Shown: positions 16,553 through 25,969, numbered from the stretch's first letter. The stretch is DNA of 64,000 bases from Cytobacillus gottheilii (GCF_001636345.1 NZ_KV440945.1:896975-960974); one strand, 5' to 3'. The notes: generated from the letters alone by a model not told the origin. Numbers and translations: made by a program.

Positions 16553-16712
16553 ATAACTTATAATCATCTTTTGTTTCTTTTAGTTCACTGCGATGGATTA
16601 ATTCAATATAGTTCAGATTTGATTTTTTTATTTCGCAATATCCTGACTCGTTTGTTTTAATGAGATAATAGATTTCATCGTTATACCAAATTTTTCTGCA
16701 CCTTTTTTCCAC
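16551..16712 (-). CDS. small hypothetical protein (53 residues)
   Basis: On the minus strand a GTG behind GAAGGTG opens a 53-codon frame whose product reads like a real protein (KIWYNDEIYYLIKTNESGYC, then IELIHRSELKETKDDYKL). It ends exactly at a strong terminator. There is no signal peptide or membrane segment. It may be a complete small protein or the C-terminal remnant of a longer one, since an in-frame TGA lies two codons upstream of the GTG. No family is recognised. Confidence 0.45.
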   Translation of the reverse strand: MEKRCRKIWYNDEIYYLIKTNESGYCEIKKSNLNYIELIHRSELKETKDDYKL

Positions 16713-16890
16713 GTTTCACCTTCTTCTTAACTCCTGTTTTATAAACAGGCATAGTTTTATTAAATACTAAAATGTTTATATAATTCAATTTTTCACCTTT
16801 TTACTATTATTTAAAAGTAAAACAAAGAAACTTTTCTATTTTTGTACATGGAAGGATATCAATATAAGGAAGAGACACAAAATAAGTATT

Positions 16891-16920
16891 TACATATATA
16901 AGCATATTATTATATATTGA
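16891..16920. promoter_or_regulatory. possible ArsR operator / promoter
   Basis: An imperfect dyad ATATATAA...TTATATAT lies about 25 bases before the arsR start, where an autoregulated ArsR would bind. This is position-based inference in a very AT-rich stretch; it also contains plausible -10 sequences. Confidence 0.3.
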
Positions 16921-16942
16921 TGTAGAGAAAAGGGAGGCGGAA

Positions 16943-17287
16943 ATGTTGGAATCAACGCTTGATATCGGAACAGCAGCACAGATCCTTAAATTGTTAGGTG
17001 ATAAAACACGTTTAACAATGGTGAAAATTCTTGATCATCATGATTGTTGTGTGTGTGAGTTTGTCGGGATTTTTAACATGAGCCAGCCTGCAATCAGCCA
17101 GCATCTCAGAAAACTGAAGGATGCAGGGGTTGTGGGGGAAACACGCAGAGGCCAGTGGATTTTTTATTCGCTGAATAAAAACAGTGAATACTACCAACTG
17201 GTACAGAACCTGCTGAGTCACCTTCCAAGTCAGGATGATAAATTAGCACAACTTGAAGAACAGGGATTAAGAATTTCCTGTGAGTAA
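16943..17287 (+). CDS. arsR: ArsR-family arsenic-responsive repressor
   Basis: A 114-residue winged-helix repressor. Residues 33-39 contain the thiol-rich sensor DCCVCEF in the helix that binds As(III) in ArsR. The DNA-recognition helix is [17 protein letters not shown], followed by the wing (RGQWIFYSL). It is the first gene of arsRBC, 14 bases before arsB. When arsenite binds, the repressor leaves the DNA and the efflux genes are expressed. The ATG is preceded by GGGAGGCGG. Confidence 0.92.
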   Translation: MLESTLDIGTAAQILKLLGDKTRLTMVKILDHHDCCVCEFVGIFNMSQPAISQHLRKLKDAGVVGETRRGQWIFYSLNKNSEYYQLVQNLLSHLPSQDDKLAQLEEQGLRISCE

Positions 17288-17301
17288 AAGGAGGAAGTAA
17301 G

Positions 17302-18597
17302 ATGACTCAAATTATACTGGCATCCGTAATTTTTTTAGCCACACTGATCCTTGTCATCTGGCAGCCTAAAGGGCTATCAATCGGGTGGTCAGCCTGTGGA
17401 GGTGCAATTCTTGCACTTCTTGCGGGTGTAGTCGATTTTAATGATGTATTGGATGTCACATCAATTGTTTGGAATGCGACTTTGACATTCGTTGCTATTA
17501 TTATTATTTCTCTTATTTTAGATGAAATTGGTTTCTTTGAATGGGCGGCACTGCATATGGCGAGAGCGGCAAAAGGGAATGGAGTCAGAATGTTTGTCTA
17601 TGTCTCCATTTTGGGAGCATTGGTTGCAGCCTTTTTTGCAAATGATGGTGCGGCTTTGATTTTGACGCCAATTGTACTCGCGATGGTCAGAAATCTTAAA
17701 TTTGAGGAAAAGATGGTTTTTCCGTTTATCATTGCAAGTGGATTTATTGCGGATACAACTTCACTTCCATTAGTCGTCAGTAATCTCGTAAACATTGTGT
17801 CTGCTGACTTTTTCGACATTGGATTTGTAGAATTTGCATCCAGAATGATTATTCCAAATTTCTTCTCATTAGCGGCCAGTATTATTGTTTTGTATTTATA
17901 TTTTCGAAAAAGCATTCCAAAACAATATGATTCAAACCATTTGAAGAATCCAGCTGAAGCGGTTAAAGACGGAAAAATGTTTCGTCTCTCCTGGATTGTT
18001 TTAGGGATCTTATTAATTGGTTATTTTGTTAGTGAGTTTATAAAGGTTCCTGTTTCCATCATTGCTGGTCTTATTGCTATTTTCTTTTTAATCATGGCAA
18101 AAAGAAGTCCAGCGGTAAATACAGGTACAGTCATTAAAGGAGCTCCATGGGCAATTGTATTTTTTTCGATTGGAATGTATGTCGTGGTGTATGGTTTGCG
18201 TAATGCAGGTTTAACTAGCGTTTTAGCAGATGTGATTCAAGCGACAGCAGATCAGGGTCTTTTTGCGGCAACCATCGGGATGGGTTTTATTGCTGCGATC
18301 CTTTCGTCGGTTATGAATAACATGCCGACTGTGATGATTGATGCGCTCGCGATCGCAGATACAAATACAACGGGGGCTATTCGTGAAGCGCTCATTTATG
18401 CAAATGTGATTGGCTCTGATTTAGGGCCGAAAATTACACCAATTGGCTCACTCGCAACCTTGCTGTGGCTTCATGTTTTATCCCTTAAAGGAGTAAAGAT
18501 TTCGTGGGGCACCTATTTTAAGACGGGAATCATCTTAACGATTCCAACATTATTTATCACATTGGTTGGATTATATATATGGTTATTGATTATTTAA
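17302..18597 (+). CDS. arsB: arsenite efflux permease ArsB
   Basis: A 431-residue integral membrane protein of the ArsB/NhaD ion-transporter type with about 11-12 hydrophobic segments. Typical segments are visible: [15 protein letters not shown], where the Asn-Asp pair is conserved, and the late motif [12 protein letters not shown] together with [20 protein letters not shown]. It expels arsenite across the membrane. It lies between arsR and arsC with short gaps, so the three are one operon. The start ATG follows AAAGGAGG. Confidence 0.93.
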   Translation: MTQIILASVIFLATLILVIWQPKGLSIGWSACGGAILALLAGVVDFNDVLDVTSIVWNATLTFVAIIIISLILDEIGFFEWAALHMARAAKGNGVRMFVYVSILGALVAAFFANDGAALILTPIVLAMVRNLKFEEKMVFPFIIASGFIADTTSLPLVVSNLVNIVSADFFDIGFVEFASRMIIPNFFSLAASIIVLYLYFRKSIPKQYDSNHLKNPAEAVKDGKMFRLSWIVLGILLIGYFVSEFIKVPVSIIAGLIAIFFLIMAKRSPAVNTGTVIKGAPWAIVFFSIGMYVVVYGLRNAGLTSVLADVIQATADQGLFAATIGMGFIAAILSSVMNNMPTVMIDALAIADTNTTGAIREALIYANVIGSDLGPKITPIGSLATLLWLHVLSLKGVKISWGTYFKTGIILTIPTLFITLVGLYIWLLII

Positions 18598-18612
18598 ATG
18601 GAGGAATAAAAT

Positions 18613-19032
18613 ATGTCTAAAAAAACGATTTATTTTCTATGTACAGGAAATTCCTGCCGCAGCCAAATGGCTGAAGGATGGGGAAAGAAATATTTAGGTG
18701 ATGCCTGGAACGTGTACAGTGCAGGTATTGAGGCACATGGTTTAAACCCGAATGCTGTTAAAGCGATGAAGGAAGCTGGTATGGATATAACATCACAAAC
18801 TTCCGATATTATTGATCCTGAAATCTTGAATCATGCCGATTTAGTTATCACACTTTGCGGTGATGCGGCTGATAAGTGTCCAGTGACACCTCCTCATTTG
18901 AAACGCGAACACTGGGGATTTGATGATCCTGCCAAAGCGGAAGGAACAGAAGAAGAGAAGTGGGCATTTTTCCAGCGTGTCAGAGATGAAATCAGCGAGC
19001 GGATTAAAACGTTTGCGGAAACAGGGAAATAG
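18613..19032 (+). CDS. arsC: arsenate reductase, thioredoxin-coupled
   Basis: A 139-residue low-molecular-weight phosphatase-fold reductase. The P-loop is CTGNSCRSQ (nucleophilic Cys11), and the two resolving cysteines are in the segment [14 protein letters not shown] (about Cys83 and Cys90). It reduces arsenate to arsenite, which ArsB exports, using thioredoxin as the electron donor. It is the last gene of the operon, followed by a strong terminator. It closely matches the length of the Bacillus and Staphylococcus enzymes. Confidence 0.95.
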   Translation: MSKKTIYFLCTGNSCRSQMAEGWGKKYLGDAWNVYSAGIEAHGLNPNAVKAMKEAGMDITSQTSDIIDPEILNHADLVITLCGDAADKCPVTPPHLKREHWGFDDPAKAEGTEEEKWAFFQRVRDEISERIKTFAETGK

Positions 19033-19059
19033 AGAAAGCAGATATCTAGTAAGTATAAA

Positions 19060-19094
19060 TAATAGCCAGGAGAACATTTCTCCTGGCTATTTGA
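19060..19094 (+). terminator. terminator of the ars operon
   Basis: AATAGCCAGGAGA, loop ACAT, TCTCCTGGCTATT: a long perfect stem followed by TTG. Confidence 0.85.
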
Positions 19095-19278
19095 TCTGTA
19101 TTATTAATATTTTCATGTTTGTTAGAATGTATCCATTTATATCATAATGGCTTCTGTAAATAATATAGTAAATTTTTTATACAAACATATATTATACACA
19201 ATTTTCCTTTTTTTATCTTGAATGAATCAATTAGAAGAAATATGATTGATGAAAGATTGTAAATCAGAGGTGAAGGGT

Positions 19279-19698
19279 ATGTTTAATAAAATTCTGATTG
19301 CGGCTGACGGTTCTGATCATTCGATTCGCTGTGCTGAAAAAGCATTGCATCTGGGGGAACAAAATCCACAGGCCCGCTTTACCGTTGTATATGCTATTGA
19401 CGGTCAAACTTCAAAGGAAGATATACTTCATCATTATGATAAAACTATCGTGAATGAAAAGAGAAGACAGCGATTAGAGCCCATAATAAATCTCCTCGAG
19501 CAAAAGGGTGTAACATATGTGGTTGAGTTTATACATGGTGAGCCTGGACCAGCGATAGTGGAGTTTGCCAATAAAGGAGAATACGACCTTATTGTCGTCG
19601 GCAGCCGCGGGTTGAACGCATTGCAAGAGATGGTATTAGGGAGTGTCAGTCATAAGATAGCAAAGCGGGTATTAGCACCTGTTATGATTGTTAAATAA
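19279..19698 (+). CDS. universal stress protein UspA family
   Basis: A 139-residue single-domain Usp protein. The start strand is FNKILIAADGSDHS and the C-terminal ATP-binding motif is GSRGLNALQEMVLGSVSHKI, with the G-2x-G-9x-G(S/T) spacing of ATP-binding members. The ATG at 19279 is chosen because GAGGTG lies about eight bases upstream; a TTG/ATG start further upstream has no site. It is monocistronic between two terminators. Its role is stress survival by an unknown mechanism; a specific link to arsenic is not shown. Confidence 0.88.
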   Translation: MFNKILIAADGSDHSIRCAEKALHLGEQNPQARFTVVYAIDGQTSKEDILHHYDKTIVNEKRRQRLEPIINLLEQKGVTYVVEFIHGEPGPAIVEFANKGEYDLIVVGSRGLNALQEMVLGSVSHKIAKRVLAPVMIVK

Positions 19699-19748
19699 GG
19701 CGTTACGATACTTTATTCCATTTCCGCCTTTCTTAAAGAATGGAAGTG

Positions 19749-19795
19749 CCCAAACGATTAGATAGGGAACATCTTCTAATCGTTTGGGTTTTTCC
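19749..19795 (+). terminator. terminator after the universal stress protein
   Basis: CCCAAACGATTAGA and TCTAATCGTTTGGG form a perfect 14-bp stem followed by TTTTTCC. Confidence 0.88.
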
Positions 19796-19883
19796 CTGTA
19801 CCTTCAGAAAGCACCAAAGGAGAAAAGGTTATTATGCTTGTCATCACTGAGGCATGAAAGTCCGAGCTCCCCCTATTTGCCTT

Positions 19884-20438
19884 TTATGAATCCTGTGATT
19901 TCCCAAGATACCTGTACAGGGTAGTCTTACTGATCCCTGTTGTATTTTTAATATCAGCCAAGCTGTACTTCTTGCTTTCATACATTTGAATGGCTTTTTT
20001 GACATTTTCATCTGGGATTCGCGGCCTTCCTGGGATACTGCCTTTTTGTTTAGCTTCGTGAATTCCTTCTTTGGTTTTTTCGCTCAGTAGGTCTGATTCA
20101 AAATCAATAATATGTTTAACGATCTTCTTAAACGAGTTATGGTCTTCCTTACTTGTATCAATATCCTCTTGTACAGAATGGAAGAATGCTTCCTTCCATT
20201 CAATTTCTTGAAGGAGTTCAAAAAGATTCCGGGTAGAATCTGCGAATGTGAGCAGGTTGCTGACTACAATTTTATCTCCCGGCTGTACGCTTTTGATCAT
20301 ATTCATCAGTTCAGGACGCTGGCCAGATGAAAAATGAATTTCATTGATAAAGGTATCGCAGCCAGCTTCTTGCAGAATCTGCTTCTGCTTCTCTCTATCG
20401 GGATCGCTGGGATATGGTCTGGCATAGCCAATTTGCAT
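19884..20438 (-). CDS. serine-recombinase-like protein without catalytic residues
   Basis: A 184-residue protein with the resolvase layout: N-terminal domain (MQIGYARPYPSD), a middle helix and a C-terminal helix-turn-helix preceded by the typical GRPRIPDENVKKAI linker. The catalytic serine of the usual YARVST motif is replaced (YARPYP), and the LDRLGR-type arginines are replaced by LLTFAD. It should therefore not cut DNA. It may act as a DNA-binding regulator. The ATG is chosen because GAGGTG lies about seven bases upstream; a GTG nine bases earlier is inside that site. Similar proteins recur in Bacillaceae. Confidence 0.75.
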   Translation of the reverse strand: MQIGYARPYPSDPDREKQKQILQEAGCDTFINEIHFSSGQRPELMNMIKSVQPGDKIVVSNLLTFADSTRNLFELLQEIEWKEAFFHSVQEDIDTSKEDHNSFKKIVKHIIDFESDLLSEKTKEGIHEAKQKGSIPGRPRIPDENVKKAIQMYESKKYSLADIKNTTGISKTTLYRYLGKSQDS

Positions 20439-20641
20439 AACTAGCACCTCTAACTTTCTCTATCTTCTTAGATGTAATAACTATTTTTTGGTTGAATATA
20501 CATATAATGACCTGTACCAAAATAGTTCATTTTTGGGACGATCCATGGTACACTTTTGTTAATCTTTTATTACAGTAATGTTTATATTTGTAAATATATA
20601 GGATAAATATAGATGTTGTTCTCGCAGAAGGAAGGAGAAAA

Positions 20642-22582
20642 ATGAACCTAACGCTTAATAAAAATAAAACTCATCAGTTTACGTTCTATTATATAGCAGC
20701 TGTTTTGATGCTCTGGTTAAAAACGTATATAGTTCAATTAACACAATTTGAACTGGGAATTGAGAGTGTGCTTCAGCAGTTTTTGCTGCTTTTAAATCCT
20801 TTGGGATCATCGCTATTATTTCTTGGGCTGGCTTTTTTGTTTAAAGGCAAGAAAAAGTTTATAGCCTTGATTGTTATTGACTTTTTTATGTCAGCATTGT
20901 TGTTTGCCAATGTCATGTTTTATCGTTTTTTTAATGACTTTATCACGTTGCCTACTTTAACACAAACGCAAAATTTTGGTGATGTCAGCGGGAGCATCGG
21001 CACGTTACTTAGTCCTTCAGATTTACTATTTTTTGCTGATGTCGTCCTGTTGGTATTTCTATTAACATTTAATTTTAAAAGTTTAGAAGTTAAAAAGACA
21101 GCTCCAAGGAAAGTCTCTGCTTTAATGTTTTTAGCCTTAAGTATATCTTGTATAAACCTGGCTATTGCCGAAATGGATCGCCCGCAGCTATTAACAAGAG
21201 GGTTTGATAGAAACTATATCGTAAAATATCTCGGGATGTATAATTATACGATTTATGATGCAGTTCAGAGCACGAGAGCAACTGCTCAAAGAGTATTTGC
21301 TGACAGCAATGATTTGACCGAGGTTCGAAACTTTACTCAGACAAGCCGTGCAGAGCCGAAGCCCGAATATTTTGGAGCAGCTGAAGGGATGAATGTCATT
21401 TATGTGCACATGGAGTCTATTCAGAACTTCCTGATTGATTATAGATTGCATGGAGAGGAAGTTACTCCGTTCCTGAACTCTTTAACAGAGGAAGAGAATA
21501 CACTTTATTTTAATAACTTCTTCCACCAAACAGCACAAGGAAAAACAGCTGATGCTGAATTTATGGTAGCAAACTCACTTTATGGGCTTCCGCAAGGTTC
21601 GGCATTTACAACAAAAGGGCTTAATACGTATCAGGCTGCACCAGCGATTTTAAGTCAGCAGCAAGGATATACGTCTGCTGTTTTTCATGGAAATACGGGA
21701 AGCTTCTGGAATAGAGATGAAATTTATAAATCTTTCGGCTACAATGAGTTTTTTGATTTAAGCTACTATGAAATGAGCGCTGACCAGCAGGCTGAATATG
21801 GTTTGATGGACAAGCCGTTTTTTGAACAATCGATGCCGTATTTAAAGGCACTGCCTGAACCATTTTATGCGAATTTTATTACCGTTACTCATCACTTTCC
21901 TTTTACAATTAATGAAGAGGAAGCAACTATTGATAAGCATACAACGGGCAATAAAACGGTTGATAATTACTTTCAAACTGCCAGATATGCAGATGAGGCG
22001 CTTCAGCAATTTTTTGATGATTTAAAGGAAAACGGTTTATACGATAACTCCATCATTATTATGTATGGCGATCACTATGGTATTTCGAATAACCACAACA
22101 AGGCGATGGAGCAGGTTATTGGAAAAGAGGTCACACCATTTGAAAGTGCAGGTCTGCAGCGTACGCCATTATTTATTCGTGTACCAGGCATGGAAGGCGG
22201 CATGAATGAAGAGTATACGGGCCAGATTGATCTGCTGCCGACACTGCTTCACTTGCTGGGGATTGAGACGGACGAATATATTCATTTAGGTACGGATCTC
22301 CTGTCAGAACAGCATGATGATATAATTCCATTCAGGAATGGAGATTTCGTGAGTTCGGTGTTTACTTATGCTGATGGCAAATTTTACGATTCCACAACTG
22401 GTGAACTGCTGGACGAAAGCCGGTTAGATGAAGCGAGGGAATATCAGACAATCGCAGAACAAAAGCTTGGGATGTCTGATAAAGTGGTAAATGGAGATCT
22501 TCTGCGGTTTTATACACCAGATAGCTTCCTCCCCGTAGATCGTTCACAGTATAATTATTTGAACAAAGAAGATCGCGAATAA
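20642..22582 (+). CDS. LtaS-family polyglycerolphosphate (lipoteichoic acid) synthase
   Basis: A 646-residue enzyme with five N-terminal membrane helices (about residues 13-185) and a large external sulfatase-like domain. The metal site and nucleophile are visible: E258 (VHMESIQN), T302 (QGKTADAEF), the substrate-site segment NTGSFWNRDEIYKSFGY, a VTHHFPF motif, and YGDHYG near residue 477. It transfers glycerolphosphate from phosphatidylglycerol to the growing lipoteichoic acid chain outside the cell. Bacillus has several paralogues (ltaS, yfnI, yqgS, yvgJ); which one this is cannot be decided. The ATG follows GAAGGAAGGAG and the gene is monocistronic. Confidence 0.92.
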   Translation: MNLTLNKNKTHQFTFYYIAAVLMLWLKTYIVQLTQFELGIESVLQQFLLLLNPLGSSLLFLGLAFLFKGKKKFIALIVIDFFMSALLFANVMFYRFFNDFITLPTLTQTQNFGDVSGSIGTLLSPSDLLFFADVVLLVFLLTFNFKSLEVKKTAPRKVSALMFLALSISCINLAIAEMDRPQLLTRGFDRNYIVKYLGMYNYTIYDAVQSTRATAQRVFADSNDLTEVRNFTQTSRAEPKPEYFGAAEGMNVIYVHMESIQNFLIDYRLHGEEVTPFLNSLTEEENTLYFNNFFHQTAQGKTADAEFMVANSLYGLPQGSAFTTKGLNTYQAAPAILSQQQGYTSAVFHGNTGSFWNRDEIYKSFGYNEFFDLSYYEMSADQQAEYGLMDKPFFEQSMPYLKALPEPFYANFITVTHHFPFTINEEEATIDKHTTGNKTVDNYFQTARYADEALQQFFDDLKENGLYDNSIIIMYGDHYGISNNHNKAMEQVIGKEVTPFESAGLQRTPLFIRVPGMEGGMNEEYTGQIDLLPTLLHLLGIETDEYIHLGTDLLSEQHDDIIPFRNGDFVSSVFTYADGKFYDSTTGELLDESRLDEAREYQTIAEQKLGMSDKVVNGDLLRFYTPDSFLPVDRSQYNYLNKEDRE

Positions 22583-22599
22583 TAGATGTTGAAATAGGG

Positions 22600-22630
22600 C
22601 TGCTGCAGATCTATCTGTGGCAGTCTTTTT
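22600..22630 (+). terminator. terminator after the LtaS-family gene
   Basis: CTGCTGCAGAT pairs with ATCTGTGGCAG over most of its length and is followed by TCTTTTTC. Confidence 0.75.
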
Positions 22631-22674
22631 CAATTTAGGCATCGGAATAATAGTTTGAATAAATAATTAATTGT

Positions 22675-22695
22675 AAAACGTAATCATTTCGATTT
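22675..22695. promoter_or_regulatory. Zur box upstream of the CobW GTPase gene
   Basis: The 21-bp site starts AAAACGTAATCATTTCG and matches the Bacillus Zur consensus (AAATCGTAAT, one base, ATTACGATTT) at 19 of 21 positions. It lies about 43 bases before the chosen start. Zur with zinc would repress the gene. Confidence 0.8.
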
Positions 22696-22737
22696 ATAAT
22701 GATATCTATTAAAAAGATTGAGGGGAGAAGATTACCA

Positions 22738-23958
22738 ATGACACAAAGAAAAATTCCGGTTACTGTATTAAGCGGCTATTTAGGTGCTGGAAAAACAACA
22801 TTGCTTAATCATATTTTATCAAACAGAGATAACAAGAAAGTGGCTGTGATCGTCAATGACATGAGTGAGGTCAATATTGATGCAGCACTTGTAAAGCAGG
22901 GCGGCTTCAGCAGAACGGATGAAAAATTAGTAGAAATGCAAAACGGCTGTATCTGCTGTACCTTAAGAGAAGACTTAATTATTGAGGTTAATAAACTGGT
23001 AGAAAGCGGTGATATCGATTATATCGTCATTGAATCAAGCGGAATTAGTGAACCTATTCCAGTTGCACAGACCTTTACTTATATGGATGAGACATTAGAT
23101 ATTGATCTGTCCAGCATGTGTCAGCTTGATGCCATGATTACCGTTGTTGATGCAAATCGATTTTGGCATGATTATGCTTCAGGTGAATCATTGCTTGACC
23201 GTAAACAAGGTACAGATGAAAACGATGATCGAGAAGTAGTTGACCTGTTAATTGATCAAATTGAGTTTGCTAATATACTAATCCTAAACAAAACAGATCT
23301 TGTAGAGGAAGAAGATAAAAACGAATTAAAAGCAACTCTGAGACAATTAAACCCTGATGCCAAAATAATTGAAAGTACCATGTCAAAAGTAGATATGAAC
23401 GACATTTTCGATACAGGCTTGTTTGATTTTGATGCAGTGAGTTCAGGTGCAGGCTGGATTAAAGAGCTAAATGGTGAACATACCCCTGAAACCGAAGAGT
23501 ATGGGATTAGTTCTTTCGTATATAGAAGTAAAAAGCCGCTTAACCCCGAGCGCTTTTATGCATGGTTAGAAGATTTTCCAGTGGAGGTTATTCGTATGAA
23601 GGGCTTTATATGGCTGGCTTCAAGAAACGTTGAAAGCTGTCTTATTTCTCAGGCAGGTCCATCCATTGTTTTTCAATCCGGGGGAAGCTGGATTGCGGCA
23701 CTGCCTGAAGAAGAGCAGGCTGTTATGTTCGAAGAGGATCCAGAACTAAAGGATCGATGGGATGAAGTTAATGGTGATCGCCTGACAGAACTCGTCTTTA
23801 TTGGTATTGACATGAATCAAAATGAAATTGTACAGTCTCTTAAAAATGGTGAGTTAACAGAAACGGAAATGCAGGGAGACTGGAACTCACTTCCTGACCC
23901 GCTGCCTTCCTTTACCGTTCCAACCGCACAAACTGTGATGATTGGTACTGAAGAATAA
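22738..23958 (+). CDS. CobW/COG0523-family zinc-related GTPase (ZagA/YciC-like)
   Basis: A 406-residue G3E GTPase. Walker A is GYLGAGKTT, and the metal-binding CxCC motif appears as [11 protein letters not shown]. The GTP-specificity motif is NKTD, and a C-terminal CobW domain starts near residue 260. The family includes zinc metallochaperones made under zinc starvation, such as B. subtilis ZagA (YciC). The Zur box upstream supports that role. The ATG at 22738 ([11 protein letters not shown]) fits the family start and GAGGGGAG; a longer frame from 22699 is unlikely. It starts the zinc-starvation gene cluster. Confidence 0.9.
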   Translation: MTQRKIPVTVLSGYLGAGKTTLLNHILSNRDNKKVAVIVNDMSEVNIDAALVKQGGFSRTDEKLVEMQNGCICCTLREDLIIEVNKLVESGDIDYIVIESSGISEPIPVAQTFTYMDETLDIDLSSMCQLDAMITVVDANRFWHDYASGESLLDRKQGTDENDDREVVDLLIDQIEFANILILNKTDLVEEEDKNELKATLRQLNPDAKIIESTMSKVDMNDIFDTGLFDFDAVSSGAGWIKELNGEHTPETEEYGISSFVYRSKKPLNPERFYAWLEDFPVEVIRMKGFIWLASRNVESCLISQAGPSIVFQSGGSWIAALPEEEQAVMFEEDPELKDRWDEVNGDRLTELVFIGIDMNQNEIVQSLKNGELTETEMQGDWNSLPDPLPSFTVPTAQTVMIGTEE

Positions 23959-24106
23959 GAGGAAGATGGAGATAAAACGAGTTAAAACAGAACTAAGAAG
24001 GTTATTATTAAAAACAGACATAAAACAAACGTTATAAAAATCAAGCACAATTCATAGAGGTTGCATTTCATAAAAAAATATGATTAAATGACTTTATCCC
24101 GAAAAT

Positions 24107-24127
24107 AAATCGTAACAGTTACGATTT
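24107..24127. promoter_or_regulatory. Zur box upstream of rpsN2
   Basis: AAATCGTAAC, one central A, then GTTACGATTT: a perfect 21-bp palindrome and near-ideal Zur site, 23 bases before the rpsN2 start. Confidence 0.88.
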
Positions 24128-24150
24128 AGTTAATCAAAGGAGTGAAATTT

Positions 24151-24420
24151 TTGGCGAAGAAATCAAAGGTTGTAAAAGAACAGAAGAGACAAGAGCTTGT
24201 CTTAAAATATGCAGAGTTACGCAGAGAATTAAAGGAAAAAGGTGATTACGAGGCATTAAGGAAACTGCCAAGAGATTCATCGCAGACCCGTCTGAAAAGC
24301 CGCTGTCAGGTAACAGGCAGACCGCGCGGATATTTGCGTAAATTTAAAATGTCGAGGATTGCATTCAGAGAGTATGCTCATAAAGGTCAAATTCCGGGTG
24401 TGAAAAAAGCCAGCTGGTAA
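24151..24420 (+). CDS. rpsN2: alternative (zinc-independent) ribosomal protein S14
   Basis: An 89-residue S14 of the long type that lacks the zinc-binding cysteine pairs and resembles B. subtilis RpsN2/YhzA ([16 protein letters not shown] at the start, [13 protein letters not shown] at the end). It replaces the zinc-containing S14 when zinc is scarce, so that ribosomes can still be made. The TTG start gives the family N-terminus and is well spaced from AAAGGAG; the GTG three codons earlier overlaps that site. It is the first gene after the perfect Zur box. Confidence 0.95.
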   Translation: MAKKSKVVKEQKRQELVLKYAELRRELKEKGDYEALRKLPRDSSQTRLKSRCQVTGRPRGYLRKFKMSRIAFREYAHKGQIPGVKKASW

Positions 24421-24441
24421 ATATAAAAGGAGGAATTTAAA

Positions 24442-24693
24442 ATGAGAGAAAATATTCACCCAGAGTATCATAAAGTGGTATTCATGGACACAAATAGCGG
24501 TTTTAAATTTTTAACAGGCTCAACGAAAACATCAAACGAAACGATTACTTGGGAAGATGGAAACACCTATCCGCTGCTTAAACTAGAGGTTACATCAGAT
24601 ACACATCCGTTCTATACAGGTGTTCAAAAGTTTGCTGAACGCGGTGGCCGTGCAGATCGCTTTATGCAAAAATATAATATGAAAAATAAGTAA
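24442..24693 (+). CDS. rpmE2: ribosomal protein L31 type B (zinc-independent)
   Basis: An 83-residue L31 of the B type: [20 protein letters not shown] at the start, SDTHPFYTG in the middle, [10 protein letters not shown] near the end. It has no CxxC. Under zinc starvation it displaces the zinc-containing L31 from the ribosome, which frees zinc. It follows rpsN2 by 21 bases with its own AAAGGAGG site, so both are controlled by the same Zur box. Confidence 0.96.
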   Translation: MRENIHPEYHKVVFMDTNSGFKFLTGSTKTSNETITWEDGNTYPLLKLEVTSDTHPFYTGVQKFAERGGRADRFMQKYNMKNK

Positions 24694-24729
24694 AATGTTG
24701 CTATTAGCAAGATGGTTGGGGGTATTAGC

Positions 24730-25095
24730 ATGAATACTCATTTAATGGAAACTCTCTCAAGAGAGATTATTAAATCACTTCCTTCGAGGCAAAAGGATAT
24801 TTATGAATATGTTGTTAATCTGGAAGATGAACTGGCCAGTCAAGCTTCAACCTCGGATGAATTCATGTCACTGCTTGTCAAACATTCACCTCATCGGCAA
24901 GCTGCCGAACACTTTAATCTTTCCTTTGGGCAGCTGATGATGACAATGCACAAAATTGAAGACACTATTAGTATGCAGCTTGAGCAGAAAATGGAGCATG
25001 CACAATGGCTTGATTTAACAGAAAAAGTTCGCTTGCAAAATAAAAATATAGATGATCATGTTAAATATTTTTATTTTTCCCTTCATGAAGCTTGA
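24730..25095 (+). CDS. unknown protein in the Zur-controlled operon
   Basis: A 121-residue, all-helical, soluble protein with a possible helix-turn-helix (HRQAAEHFNLSFGQLMMTMH) and an N-terminal segment like the start of a sigma-factor or anti-sigma domain (LPSRQKDIYEYVVNLEDEL). It has no cysteine and no obvious metal site. It follows rpmE2 by 36 bases with no terminator between, and another Zur box lies just after it, so it is probably expressed under zinc starvation (inference). The ATG at 24730 is near GGGGGT; an ATG or GTG slightly upstream is possible. I do not recognise the family. Confidence 0.6.
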   Translation: MNTHLMETLSREIIKSLPSRQKDIYEYVVNLEDELASQASTSDEFMSLLVKHSPHRQAAEHFNLSFGQLMMTMHKIEDTISMQLEQKMEHAQWLDLTEKVRLQNKNIDDHVKYFYFSLHEA

Positions 25096-25100
25096 AAATT

Positions 25101-25121
25101 AAATCGTAATAATTTCGTTTT
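25101..25121. promoter_or_regulatory. Zur box upstream of the decayed FAD enzyme gene
   Basis: The site starts AAATCGTAATAATTTCG and ends TTTT. The left half is perfect; the right half has two changes from the consensus. It lies 18 bases before the ATG at 25139 and could still serve rpmG further down. Confidence 0.75.
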
Positions 25122-25138
25122 AAAGGCAGGAGATAGAC

Positions 25139-25785
25139 ATGATCTACGAATGGATTGTAGTAGGTGGCGGTATTCAAGGCTGTACAATTGCAGCGTTTCT
25201 AATGAAAAATAACAAAGTATCAGCATCTCAGCTGCTCATCATTGACCCCATGAAACACCGCTATACCGTTGGACCAAGACAACAGAAATGATTGAGATGA
25301 AATTTTTAAGATCACCGTCTGTACATCATCTGGATGTTGAGCCTTTCTCTTTGAGAAAATATGCTGACGACCAGAATCGAAAGAAAAGTGATTTTTATGG
25401 AGTATATAAACGGCCTTCATTGGAGCTTTTCAATGAGCATAGCCAAGCTCTGTTTCGAAATCTCAACATGAAATCCTGCTGGCATCAAGGCTTTGTTAAT
25501 GGAGTTGACCGGGAAGATGCTAGCTGGACCATCAGCACTGTGGCAGGGAATCGTTTTAAAACGAAAAACGTGGTACTGGCACTAAGTGTGAATGGCCAGC
25601 TGAATATTCCTGAGTGGGCGAGTAACCTTGAAGCTCACTCACATCAGCTTTTCCATATTTACGATGAAGCTGCCGATTTAACGAAAATGAAGCCTTCTAT
25701 TGCTGTTGTGGGAGGCGGCATCTCAGCTGCCCATTTAGTCATCAGTCCGTCAAGCGGCTGAAAGAATTGTTTTTAGTGTTTAAAC
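25139..25785 (+). pseudogene. FAD/NAD(P)-binding oxidoreductase gene, frameshifted and internally deleted
   Basis: The start (MIYEWIVVGGGIQGCTIAAF) is a dinucleotide-binding fold with GGGIQG. The frame ends at a TGA at 25289-25291. Another frame continues with WTKTTEMIEMKFLRSPSVHH from about 25271, up to a second GxGxxG motif (VVGGGISAAHL). The frame is then lost again. Just behind, a third frame ends with RQAAERIVFSV, which looks like the normal C-terminus. So there is one indel near 25265-25272 and a large deletion near 25740-25748. The family resembles SidA/IucD-like monooxygenases found in Zur operons. It is not functional. Confidence 0.8.
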
Positions 25786-25807
25786 CAAACGAAAAGGAGT
25801 TTTGATC

Positions 25808-25957
25808 ATGAGAGTAAACATTACACTTGCTTGTACAGAAACAGGAGACCGTAATTATATTACGACGAAAAATAAGCGCAACAACCCGGACAGAATTGAA
25901 TTAATGAAGTACTGCCCGCGCTTGAAGAAACGTACATTGCATAGAGAGACGAAGTAA
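25808..25957 (+). CDS. rpmG: ribosomal protein L33, cysteine-poor (zinc-independent) form
   Basis: A 49-residue L33 ([20 protein letters not shown] at the start, [15 protein letters not shown] at the end). In zinc-binding L33 the first pair is CTEC; here it is CTET, and the second pair also has only one cysteine, so it should not hold zinc. That fits its place at the end of the Zur island. The ATG follows AAAGGAG. A terminator follows the stop. Confidence 0.95.
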   Translation: MRVNITLACTETGDRNYITTKNKRNNPDRIELMKYCPRLKKRTLHRETK

Positions 25958-25969
25958 TTTTATTTTATA

